A program made the translations under genes and the position numbers. From the NCBI GenBank assembly GCA_010279815.1, contig QEOQ01000226.1, forward strand, positions 1,641,024 to 1,705,023: DNA of 64,000 nt, read 5' to 3'. Under the pieces are notes generated by a model that saw only the letters and a list, made by a program, of their open reading frames with translations, made no database searches and had not been told where the DNA came from. Position 1 is the stretch's first letter, and each line of letters opens with the position of its first letter. This document shows, in pieces, positions 1 through 9,765 of the stretch. Source of the stretch: Brachionus plicatilis (Eukaryota; Rotifera; Eurotatoria; Ploima; Brachionidae).

Positions 1-597
1 CAAAACCAATGTTTGTATTGTTAATGATTTTTTAAACTCAATAAATTTAAAAATTTTTTATTTATGATTTTTAATTTAAAAATTTTATTTGAACACTAAA
101 ACATCCTTGAAAATTTTCAAAGCAAAAAATAATTTGGATTATTCCTGCTCGATTAATCTAAGGGTGAAAAATTTGAAAAATCATCGGATTAAGTAAGTTA
201 AACTACAAAATTCCCTCCGCTCTTTTTGTTTAAAAAATAGTTTTTTAAAATATCTTCAAAATGCCTTTTTAATTTTTTTTTGACTGTATTTAACGCGTTT
301 TAAGCTTAATGTAGAAATATTGAATTATTGTAGAATTAAATTTGAATTAAATAATTCTTTGAAAATTTCTGTCATAGCAACATTTATTTTTTATTCAAAT
401 CTTTTAGCCAAATTATTGTCGCAAAAAAAAAGAAGAATTATAAAGAAACAGACAAATTAGTATTTGACAAAAATATAATCTATCCTCGTTTAATGTCGAA
501 ATAATGAAACTGTCGGAAACTTGATAATTAGGAATTTATAAATGTCAGATAAAAATTATAAACAACAAAATATTCAAAAAAATATATGGATTAATTT

Positions 598-1045
598 TTA
601 TGCTTGAATTAAAAAATGTATCCAATGTTGAAAAATAAAAATAATAATTTTAGTTTAATAATGCAAGGATGAAACAAAAACTTGTTTTTTTATTTAAATT
701 TTCACTTAGGGTTTGTAATATGATGATATTTAAGATAATATTTGTAGTTTAAAAAACTATTTTGAAAATTATATTACGAAAAATTATATTACGCTCTTTT
801 TTGCATTTTTTATTAATTGAATATTTGTTAATATGCAACCAAACGAACGTCAATTATCACTTAAGTCAAAATTTATAAAGAAAAGAACCAAGTTTTTCGG
901 GTCTAGTCGATTATGTGAACTATGGTTCATCAATAACTGGAACAATTCTTGTTCTAAGGTTTTGTGAACTATTAGTTCACTTAATCTAAAAATTGTTCAC
1001 CTATTTTGATATTTTTTCATCTATTTAGAAAATAAACTAAATGTA
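598..1045 (+). repeat. Dispersed repeat copy A (~450 bp)
   Basis: This stretch is clearly similar, in the same orientation, to 34452-34880. Shared blocks include a start like AAAATGTATCC, the segment GTTTGTAATATGATGAT, a TTTAGTTTAAAAAACTAT block and a tail with GTGAACTATGGTT and AATTGTTCACCTA. No open reading frame is conserved, so it looks like a non-coding transposable-element fragment. The family is not identified. Confidence 0.7.
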
Positions 1046-1422
1046 ATATTAAAAAAATAATAATTCAATTAATAAATAAGAATTATAAAATAAGATAGAA
1101 AAAAAAATTTTAATTTATTTTTGAAAAATCTATTTTTTTTTAATTTAAGATGTTAAAAATTTAATTTTTAATTAAAAAACGAAATAATAAAAGCATTTTT
1201 CATTTATTTATCGAGATTTTAATAATTCAATTTACATTATAAATGTCAATATAATTTTTATTACTTACTCTAATCCTTTTTTCATTTTGATTATTTTCTA
1301 TTTATAATATTATCAGTATAGTGGTTTTTTAATTACGCAATTTTAATAACAAGCACTTAGGTTATGAAATATTTTATTATTGTGTAAACAAATTATTGCT
1401 TTTATTTCAGGTTAACAACAAC

Positions 1423-1715
1423 AAAACAACGATAGGTTAAGCTAATTTCAGTTTGAAAATTTAATACGATAAAACAATTGAAAATATTATGACAATAGAT
1501 TTTTTTTAAATTAAAGTAAAAAATGTGAACAAAACTTTTAAAAGCCAGATGAACCATTTAATTCCAAATTTTAAAATATTTTAATAGAATTAAAAACATA
1601 AAATTTCAATATTTTATTTTCTTAAAAAAATGTTTTAAACTTTTTAAAAATTTTTAAAGAAAATAAAATATGGTAATTTCAAACTGAAATCAGCTTAACT
1701 TATTGACCATCGAAA
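1423..1715. mobile_element. Small foldback element (MITE-like)
   Basis: Arms at about 1423-1460 and 1675-1715 are inverted copies sharing AGGTTAAGCTAATTTCAGTT and the partner AACTGAAATCAGCTTAAC. The interior is A/T-rich and non-coding. No target duplication was identified. Confidence 0.5.
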
Positions 1716-2100
1716 AGGTGTCAAAATTTTTTTAAATATAAATAATAATAGAATAAAAATACTGTAAACAAATTTGCGAAGGAGTCTTTATTTAATAATT
1801 ATAAAACTCTGATCATTAAATAAAAATAATACCAGTTATGAAAAATATTTTATTAGTTTTAGTAACAAAATTCAAAAATATTTTTTTCCCAAAAAAAAAG
1901 TGGAAAAATTCCTAAAATTTTTATTTTTTTTTATTTTAGCAAGTGTATTTGTAAATTTACCTACTTAAATTAATAAAATAAATTAAAAAATTTTGTTAAT
2001 TTTGTTTTATCAAACTTTTAGCTTAACATTCTAAATTTTATGTTTAAATATCAAGTATATTAGAAAGCATGTTAAAATAAATAATTCAAAAATCTTAAAA

Positions 2101-3105
2101 ATGGAAGAATATCAAAGTAATTTTTTTTATTTTAATTATCACTTATTAAATTAAATTCAAGCAATAAAAGTAAAATATGACCATGGTTCACAAGCATGTC
2201 ATCATTTGTTTTATAAAAAACACAAGTTGGGAAAATCCGACTCGAATGATTTGAGTTCGCGTACACTTTTTGTGAGCAACATACCACCTTACTATACCGA
2301 ACAGGGACTAAAAAACGTGTTCGGAGCTTTTGGCAAAGTAGAACGTGCACAAATTTGTTCAAAACCTACTCCGAATCCTTTCGAATCATTAGAAACCAAC
2401 AACAAAAAAAGCTATTTTGACCAAGAAGATAAGGAAGAAATAAATTGTTTCAAAGTGGCCTATGTTGTGTTCACCCAAAAGCAATCTCTAGAAAAAAGTC
2501 TTAAAAAACCGATAGATAATGAAAGAATATTGAACAAGGAGGATAATATTAGTACAGGAATGAAAAGTAATTACTCAATTTTTTAATTTTTAAAAATTTA
2601 TTGTTTTTTAAAAGAATGGATTGAAGAGTATAGAAAAAATTTTGTCGATGCCAAGCTTTTGAACAAAGAAATAGATGATTTTATGAAGAGTTATGATGCA
2701 GAACAAGAAAAAGTAAAATTAAAATAAAAATTTTTAAATTTAAAAAAAAAAAAAAATTAGAAAGAAAAAGAAGAGTTGGAAAATTTGAATCAACCAGATG
2801 AAGATGGGTGGATTACTGTAACTCCAAAAAGCCGCAAATCAAACAAGACGTTTACAGAAAAAAATATCGAAAAAATTAAAACAAAACAGACCAAAAAACG
2901 TCAAAAAATGGTATGACTTAAATTAATTAGAAAATTTAGGATATAATTAATATTTGAAATTATTTTAAAGCAATTGATCAATTTTTACAGTTTCCAAATA
3001 AAGGAATCCAAAAAAGAATACATAGCTCAGCTAAGGACAAAATTCGAGGAAGATAAAAAACGGATCGAAGCTATGAAACAATCAAGAAAATTTAAACCAT
3101 TTTAA
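2101..3105 (+). CDS. RRP7A: RRP7-like ribosomal RNA processing protein, 5 exons
   Basis: Predicted homologue of RRP7/RRP7A, which acts in the nucleolus in small-subunit (18S) rRNA processing. Exons: 2101-2116, 2162-2566, 2615-2712, 2761-2910, 2971-3105. All four introns are GT-AG, 45-60 nt, and their phases agree, giving 267 residues (human RRP7A has 280). Landmarks: an N-terminal stretch ending HHLFYKKHK; an RRM-like strand TLFVSNIPPYY near residues 40-50; FKVAYVVF closing the fold; the motif DEDGWITVT; and the basic C-terminus LRTKFEEDKKRIEAMKQSRK ending RKFKPF, the most diagnostic part of the family. The ATG at 2101 was chosen because exon 1 splices in frame into the conserved N-terminus. 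AATAAA lies at 3126-3131, 21 nt after the stop. No disruption seen. Confidence 0.93.
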
Positions 3106-3125
3106 ATAAAATCTATTCAATATAC

Positions 3126-3131
3126 AATAAA
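3126..3131 (+). promoter_or_regulatory. Poly(A) signal of the RRP7 gene
   Basis: Canonical AATAAA 21 nt downstream of the RRP7 stop codon. It is the first hexamer clear of the stop; an overlapping AAATAAA also directly follows the stop. Confidence 0.6.
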
Positions 3132-3368
3132 TTACCTTTAAAATATGCTTATTTAAAAATTCATTGACCAACTTTGGTTTTTCTGAAAATTATAATCCAT
3201 TTTATTTAAAAAATTAAAAACAAAATTTTAAAATTTGATAAAATTAAAAAATATGTGAATTTTAATAACATGAATTCAAAAAGGGTTTTTATGTGAAGTA
3301 AGGAAAAAAATTTATACAGTGAATAAGTTATTGTGTTTAGTTCATTTCAGTGAGCTTATAAGTTGGGT

Positions 3369-3668
3369 CAGACTTGTTTTAAGGTCATAAGTCTTGAGTC
3401 AAGTCAATGACTTAAATTTCTTTATTTTTTTTTTTAAGTCAAGTCAATTATTTAATAAATTTATATTTGATACCAATAAAGTAGTTGCTTCCAAATTCCT
3501 GGCTGTTAATCTTGACTTATGTGGTCTGTTAATGTAACCAGATTTAGAAAAAAATTCTTTCAACTGGTTCTGATGAAGCAGGTATTGATAAAAATTTTAG
3601 TTCAAGTCATAACTTTGACTTAAATTTTTGTGACTTAGACTTATGTCTGTGACTTATAAACAAGTCTG
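3369..3668. mobile_element. hAT-like MITE with AAGTC-rich interior
   Basis: Inverted ends CAGACTTGTTTTAAGGTC (left) and, on the reverse strand, CAGACTTGTTTATAAGTC (right). The interior is full of AAGTC/GACTT words. It belongs to the same family as the elements at 15869, 23025 and 40077, three copies of which have 8-bp target duplications. Here the flanking octamers AGTTGGGT and TATTGGAC match only partly. Confidence 0.6.
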
Positions 3669-4239
3669 TATTGGACTATCATGGCAGACCCTGTTAAACG
3701 CCAGCGTTGAATTTTGTCAAAAAACAAAGCGTTGAATCTTTTCTTTCCATTAAAGATTCAACAATTTTTTGGAAAAAAAAACTTAATGGTATATAATAAG
3801 ATGGTATTTCTAATGGATATGATTTTTTAGGTATCATAGCTATCTTTGCAGTTTTCATAGATCTCGGAATCATGCCATGTTCAATATTTAGATTTAAAAA
3901 AGCTGAGGGATGACGCTGTATGAAAAGACCAGATCAAATTCATAATTAAATGCTAAAAAATTTACCTCAAAATTCATTAAAAAATAGATTTTATAAGATT
4001 AATTTTTTTCCTAAATTTGCATAACTGACATGATTCTATTGAATTTAGCTCAACGCAATCAGACATTCTTTGAAATATAAATATATGCAATAATGTCTTC
4101 TAATATCTTAAAATAACTTAAAAGAATTGCCAAAAGAATTAATTTAAATTTTAGAATATCGCCAACGCAACTTGGTATAATTTTATTTGCAGACTATAAC
4201 AATTGATACAACTATGAATGTTGCATCATATTGCACTTA

Positions 4240-4766
4240 CAGTAAGGCAACTTGAAGTTCATGATCATGTTCAAATGATCAAAATGTAATTCATTATAGT
4301 ATTAATAAAAATGATGAAATTAGCTTTTGTTAATTATATTTAAATTAAACATAAGATGTTTACTATTTTAATTTAAAAAAAAAAACAACTTGTTTTTCTA
4401 ATTGATTTTTAATTGATTTTTCTAAAATCTTTATTTTGAAAGTAAAAAGACAAATTTAAAATCCACATAAAGGTTTCCAAATTGTGACTTAAAATGATAT
4501 TTAAATACTAATTAAAATATGCTTCGACAAAACAAAATTAAATTTTGAATTGCAAAATTTCAAAATATCGATTAAGATTTTATTTTTACTTCAGTCAAAA
4601 ATTCATATAATTTTCTATTTAATTAAAGATTAAACAATTTATGTTTAATAAAGTTAAGTCATTTATTATTAAAAAATTGATAAAAAATACCTTTTTATTA
4701 AACTCAAAAACCAAAAATTTTGATTTGAAATTTACATTTGATCATGAACTTCAATTTGCCTTACAG
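4240..4766. mobile_element. Tc1/mariner-type MITE with TA target duplication
   Basis: The left end (TA)CAGTAAGGCAACTTGAAG and the right end, read on the reverse strand, (TA)CTGTAAGGCAAATTGAAG are inverted repeats. They continue through GTTCATGATCA. Both are flanked by TA. The ~530 bp interior is A/T-rich and non-coding. The element at 35978-36364 has related termini. Confidence 0.7.
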
Positions 4767-5600
4767 TAATAGAAAAAAAGTTGTAAGCTTTTTTAGCGTT
4801 AAATTCATTATTCAATTAAATTAATAAAATTTTTTTTGTAAAAATTTTATTGAATCATATTTGGATTTTATAAATGAATTTAAATTCGAGCACTAAATAA
4901 AAATCAATCATTATACTTTTCTTCATTTTTTGATTATTTTCCTTAAAATTATATATTCTAAGCCAGAGAAGGATGTTTTGATGGTACAATTAGAATTTTT
5001 TTTTTTTGAATTAGAACAATATTCGGATAATTTAGAATATTGATATGAATTTTGATGAAAAATGTGAGTAATGTAATCTGGATTCTAATTTAGATCTCAA
5101 TAGTTCTTTGTTTATTACAATTCGGTTCATATAGTGACAAACAATAAAAAAAAATTGAAAGTTAAATAAAATTTTTTTTTTTTTGATTTTATCAAATATT
5201 AGACAAACTTGCATCAAACTTGAATTAAAAAAATCACATTTTTAAATTAATTAGGTAATTTTATTTTCTGGTAAAGTCATTTTTATATTCATCTAGTGGA
5301 ATTGGTGAAAAATCACTAATTCTAGTTAGTGAACTAATACACGCCGTTTCTTATTCGATTATCAATTTAAAAAATTTTTTCTGTATTTTCTACCGGATTT
5401 AGTTGTGCATAATTTAGGCAGAGTCATAGGATTTTTTTTGGTCTTTTTAGCTATGGCCAATATTATAGGCAAGCTTTTATATGAAAGCTGTTAATTTTTT
5501 GATTCAAACTCAATAAAAGAATTAAAAAGTTTTTTAAATAAATAAAATTTTAAATTATATCTTACCTTATTTTTTCCACTTCGGCATTTTAGTATATGAA
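4767..5600. other. Intergenic stretch without recognisable content
   Basis: A/T-rich sequence with homopolymer runs. Nothing coding or repeated elsewhere in the window was recognised. Similar empty stretches are listed separately below. Confidence 0.4.
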
Positions 5601-5681
5601 GTGCAGGCTTGGGCAAAAGTCAAAAAAAAAAGTCATTTTAAAGTCTTTTCAAAGTCAAGTCACTGACTTTTGTACAGATTA

Positions 5682-5841
5682 AAGTAATTTTAATATTGTT
5701 GCAAAGGCGAATTTGACACTTAACACGCTTTGGAGAACTGTTTACATGATCATCTAAACTTTGGGCTCTTTTACGTACACTTTTAGGTGTTTGGGGTGCA
5801 GAATGGGAGTCATTTGACCAGACTTGGGCAAAAGTCATCAA
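5682..5841 (-). pseudogene. Orphan coding-like scrap between AAGTC repeats
   Basis: Read on the reverse strand, this frame gives a serine/proline/basic peptide containing SAPQTPKSVRKRAQSLDD followed by SSPKRVK, with far less A/T bias than its surroundings. It lies between two same-orientation sequences, CAGGCTTGGGCAAAAGTC (5604) and CAGACTTGGGCAAAAGTC (5818), which resemble the ends of the local hAT-like MITEs. It may be an exon fragment of a host or transposon nuclear protein. I do not recognise the family and no start or splice sites are convincing. Confidence 0.3.
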
Positions 5842-5970
5842 GTCAAAGTCATGTCAATTGACATAAAATTTATTTAAAAAAAATTAATTTTACGTTAATA
5901 CTAAAAGGAATGAAATTTATAAAATCACATTTTAACTGTTCTTTTCAATTAAAACTTTACATTTTAAGAA

Positions 5971-7056
5971 TTAGCCTTGTGACTTTTTCTTATTGAAACA
6001 AGTGTACACATTTTTTTTAAATTGCCTCCTAAATGTTGGACTAAAATACAAATAAATAAGAAAATTTAGATATGAAGTCATACATGATATTATATTGGAC
6101 ACAAATAAATAAAAATCAAGATTCATTCGGGTTTTTTTGGTGTAAGAGAGCTTTTTTTTAAGCTTGTAAAAAGTTTCGGGCAAATGTCCGACAAAAAATG
6201 ATATGCACAATATCATAATCATGGTGGATATTTTCTTCTCCTTGGATGTAAGCTGATTTATCTTTGATTTAAGTTTATTGCTATCGTGATTGAATCGCTG
6301 GTCTATGGAATGGTTTTTTTGAGAAAATTTGATAAATCCCGTTTGAAATTTATTTCTTCTAAAAGACATTGTAACCATTATATTCAAGATGCACACAATT
6401 GTCAACAAGACAAAATCTTTGACAAAATACAAATAGGCTATGGGTTTTAGGTGCGAGTTGTTGTTTATCCGAAGCATGTCGGGTTGAACCATCAAAGCCT
6501 CGAGCAAAAGACTGCTATTCAAATGTTGGTCCTCAGCTGGTGAGCTTTTTTCTATTTTGTACAAATAAAGATACGGAATATTGATAGAAAAACTTGATAT
6601 CAATAGAAACAAAATGAAAAACTCGTGGGAACTCAACAATTTGAGTCTCGAGTTTGCCATTGATTGCATCCGGGATTTGTAAGTAAAATTTTTAAATTGA
6701 GACATGGTTCTGTACCGGCTGAAGGCTATTTTAGATTCAATCAGGACATTAAATGTGTAAAATGAGTTACACAAGTAAATTTTGAATATTTTTTCATATT
6801 GTTGTATTAGGTAATCGTCTACCAAAGAGCCGATCAAACAGTATTCTCCGCATTTGAGTATACCATACAAGATAAATATTGACAGGATGATTGTGTCGGA
6901 AATCGAGTATATGAATAGGTAGTAGTAGATGGTGTAATTGCGACTGAATTTGCTTTTGTTTATTTTGTAGAATGTGGTCAGAGAGAAAAACTCGAATATT
7001 AGGCCTACAGAGCATGTCAGTGGCAGTATATGATAATTCAGCCAATTTGTATACAT
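5971..7056 (-). CDS. Rhodopsin-like seven-transmembrane receptor (orphan GPCR)
   Basis: Uninterrupted 361-residue frame with seven hydrophobic spans at about 8-28, 43-67, 93-115, 145-166, 205-230, 276-298 and 314-338. TM2 holds an aspartate (D54, in SISDTI). TM3 ends S-R-Y (113-115) where class A receptors have D/E-R-Y. TM7 ends N331-F-L-I-Y335, a proline-less form of NPxxY. TM6 has GHLPETFY, as in peptide receptors. Basic residues follow TM5 and TM7. This is a plasma-membrane receptor acting through G proteins; the ligand cannot be read from sequence, though the layout suits invertebrate neuropeptide receptors. A consensus 3' splice site (TTTTATGTTTTAG on the reverse strand) lies just before the ATG, so a non-coding 5' exon or a spliced leader is possible. 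Confidence 0.85.
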   Translation of the reverse strand: MYTNWLNYHILPLTCSVGLIFEFFSLTTFYKINKSKFSRNYTIYYYLFIYSISDTIILSIFILYGILKCGEYCLIGSLVDDYLIQQYEKIFKIYLCNSFYTFNVLIESKIAFSRYRTMSQFKNFTYKSRMQSMANSRLKLLSSHEFFILFLLISSFSINIPYLYLYKIEKSSPAEDQHLNSSLLLEALMVQPDMLRINNNSHLKPIAYLYFVKDFVLLTIVCILNIMVTMSFRRNKFQTGFIKFSQKNHSIDQRFNHDSNKLKSKINQLTSKEKKISTMIMILCISFFVGHLPETFYKLKKKLSYTKKTRMNLDFYLFVSNIISCMTSYLNFLIYLYFSPTFRRQFKKNVYTCFNKKKSQG

Positions 7057-7242
7057 TTAATCTAAAACATAAATTTCAAACTAGCATTTGGCAAAAAAGT
7101 AATTTATTTTATTTTTTTGAAAAAAGTAGGCCTGCAAAAAGAATCTTCAACACAAGAAGCTGTGGGAAGTTTTTTTTTTAAGTTTTCCACTAATTAAAGT
7201 TAAATAAAATAAAAACCTAATATAATTTCAAAAGAGAAACAT

Positions 7243-7375
7243 ACAGTGATGTCCCGGAATTAGTAATTTACGATAATTTACGTAAAAAATTTATGTTTTT
7301 TTACTTTTTAAAATTTACGTTTTTTTTATTTTGTAAATTTCAAATCCCGAATCGGAACGCCACTCTATTACAGTA
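7243..7375. repeat. MITE fragment of the AATTTACG family
   Basis: Begins TACAGTGATGTCCCGG and contains runs of AATTTACGTAAA-like words. The far end reads, on the reverse strand, AGAGTGGCGTTCCGATTC, an imperfect inverted partner. The same words recur at 8140-8420, 10571-10989, 17000-17240, 29320-29470 and 50490-50820. Confidence 0.4.
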
Positions 7376-7536
7376 TTATGAAAATTCTGAATTAAAATGA
7401 CAATCTATTCGTTCAATTTTTTTAATTGTGAAAAAGTTAAGAAAGGGTTAAAAACTTCACAAAAAATATTCAATAAAAATTTTTTTTTTTTCAAGACCTT
7501 TCTTAGCTTTTTCAACTCTACCAGCTTTCTTTTCTG

Positions 7537-7902
7537 GGGTTTTGTGAAGTTCAGTACAAAAGAACAGAACAAAATAATAAAAAATTGAAAAACTCTTTTG
7601 CTAAAAGTTTAAAATTAGTTCCGTAAATGCAACATGTTGCAGCATTTAAAGTTGCATCAACTGTCCAAGTCTGTTAATGATTTTCAAAATCTCTGCAAAA
7701 TGCACTGCGGTTGAACACATTGAAATCTAATTTCTACTAAATTTGCAGAGTTTTACAGTCCTTGATAGCTGATGCAACTTTGAAATTTGCACAATTATAT
7801 AATCACGAAACTAATTTTAAACTTAAGCAAAAAAAATTTCTCAATTTTTTATTATTTGTTTCTGTTCTTTTTATCATTTTGTACTGAATTTCACAAAACC
7901 CT
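7537..7902. mobile_element. MITE family B, copy 1
   Basis: Inverted ends GGTTTTGTGAAGTTCAGTAC (left) and, on the reverse strand, GGTTTTGTGAAATTCAGTAC (right), both continuing into AACAGAA and AAAAATTGA blocks. The interior contains TTGCATC/GATGCAAC and CTCTGCAAAATGCACT. Another copy at 54350-54643 has the same ends and interior. Confidence 0.75.
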
Positions 7903-8139
7903 TTTTTGGTTCAATTGCAAGGGGTTAGTAAGGGGTCAGGTTTTCAAAAATATAAAAATATTCAATCTTCACAAAAAATAAAAAATTTGTACAAAAACTA
8001 ATTTAATTTTCAAAAAATAGAGATTAATTCAAACTAAATGATATATATTAAAACTTTTAAAAATATTTTTGCTTTGCAAAAAAAATGAGGGTCATAAAAT
8101 TTTAAAAAATTGAGGGTCAGTATTTTAGTAGGACCCAGT

Positions 8140-8420
8140 GAAAAGTAGTTAAAATAACGAAAAAAAGTAAACAAAAAAGAAAAAATCTTAATCGAGTTTA
8201 TTTAAAATCGAAATTATTGCAGTCCTGTTTTTAAAAGTGGTTTTGCCAAAATTTTAGTAATTTAAAAAAAAAAGCAAAAAATATCGCAAAAATTTGGATT
8301 TTTATGGCCCTTTTTGTTCTTAAGAAATTTTACGAAAAATCCGTTAAATTCTGGTAAATTCATGTAAATTCCAGTAATTTTACTGTTTTTCACTTTTGCG
8401 ATTTTTAAGGCAATAATAAG
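8140..8420. repeat. AATTTACG-family MITE remnant
   Basis: Contains GGATTTTTATGGCCCTTTTT and repeated GTAAATTC words, matching the interior of the intact MITE at 10571-10989 (GGATTTTTTTGGCCC). No ends could be paired. Confidence 0.4.
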
Positions 8421-8772
8421 AAATTAATAAAAAATAATTGGAAAATAAGAAAAAATACATCATAAAAACAAAAAATGTGAGAATAGAAAAAAATTATTAA
8501 ATTGATCAATTTGAATGACTAACTCTCATTTTACATTTAATCAATTAATTCAAGAATAGATTTAATATAATTTAATAACTATTGATTTCACGTAAAAAAA
8601 TCCAAATAACAATATTTTTGTTAAGCTACAGCAAAATTAGGAAATTTTGAAAAATTTTGAATAGTTAATGCAATATTCATTTTAGTAATGCTTTATGAAA
8701 TAATAAAATGGCATTGGTCTATGTAAGGAATTTGAGGGGTTTCTCATAATTTGAAATATATAATACGAACAA

Positions 8773-9224
8773 ATCGATGGCTGTAAACAAAATTTTTATT
8801 AAAGTATAGTATTTTACCTCTAATTGGCAAAATATTATTTCGGAAGTCTAGAATCAATTTTCAAAAATAATTATCGAAAACTGATACTTGACTACATCAA
8901 AGTAATTACTTATTTTTATTTTTAAAATTGATTTATTTCAAGAGAATTGAATAAATTAAAAATAATATCTTTAAAGATTATAGTTCTCATTCTGAACGAC
9001 TGGGATAAAATTATCCCAAAAGTTTACAAAATTAGCTTCATTACCTTAGTACCAGGCTTGGAAAACAAAAAACAAAACAAATGTATTATCATTAATCTGA
9101 AAAATCTAGATTTCAGCTTGATTTCTTTAATTTCACTCTAAAATTTTATGCAACTTGATTAGTAAAATTAACTGAAAAAATGAATTACTTCCTAGAAATG
9201 TCCTGATTTGTTTACAGCCATGAT
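8773..9224. mobile_element. Candidate short inverted-repeat element
   Basis: ATGGCTGTAAACAAA near 8776 and its reverse complement TTTGTTTACAGCCAT near 9208-9222 bracket a ~450 bp A/T-rich interior. No target duplication or coding content was found. Confidence 0.35.
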
Positions 9225-9765
9225 TATTCTACTAAAAAGAATTCAATACTACGACAATTGTATACCACATACGCAAAAAAAACTTCTCGAGGATTGATGA
9301 TATAATGAATAATTTTATTAATACACCACATAATTAATTATGTTTCCTAAATAAAAAATTTAATTAAATAGAGTACTTTAACCGTAAATACTTGTTTTTT
9401 ATCGCCACACTAAAAGCCCAGGAACATGGTTTTGATGCCTTTTTCGGCAATTTTTCGTTGAAATTTTGCGAAAAAATTTTAAAAAATTAAATAATATTCT
9501 AAAAACTTTTAAAATCTTTAAATATTTTTTTTAATTTGATTATTTGGGTCTTATCAGCTATGTGATTTTCATGTTCACTAAATATGTGATCTTTGTCATC
9601 TTGCTGGGTTTGTGATCTGTGCTTTTGAAAAAATGAGCGATAAAATTTTTTATGATCTTTTAAAAAAACTTAAAAAATTCTGTGATCAATTCTTTAATTT
9701 TGTGATCAACAAAAAAAAATAAAAATTCAAGTTAAATCAATTAATAAAAAATAATAAAATTGAAA

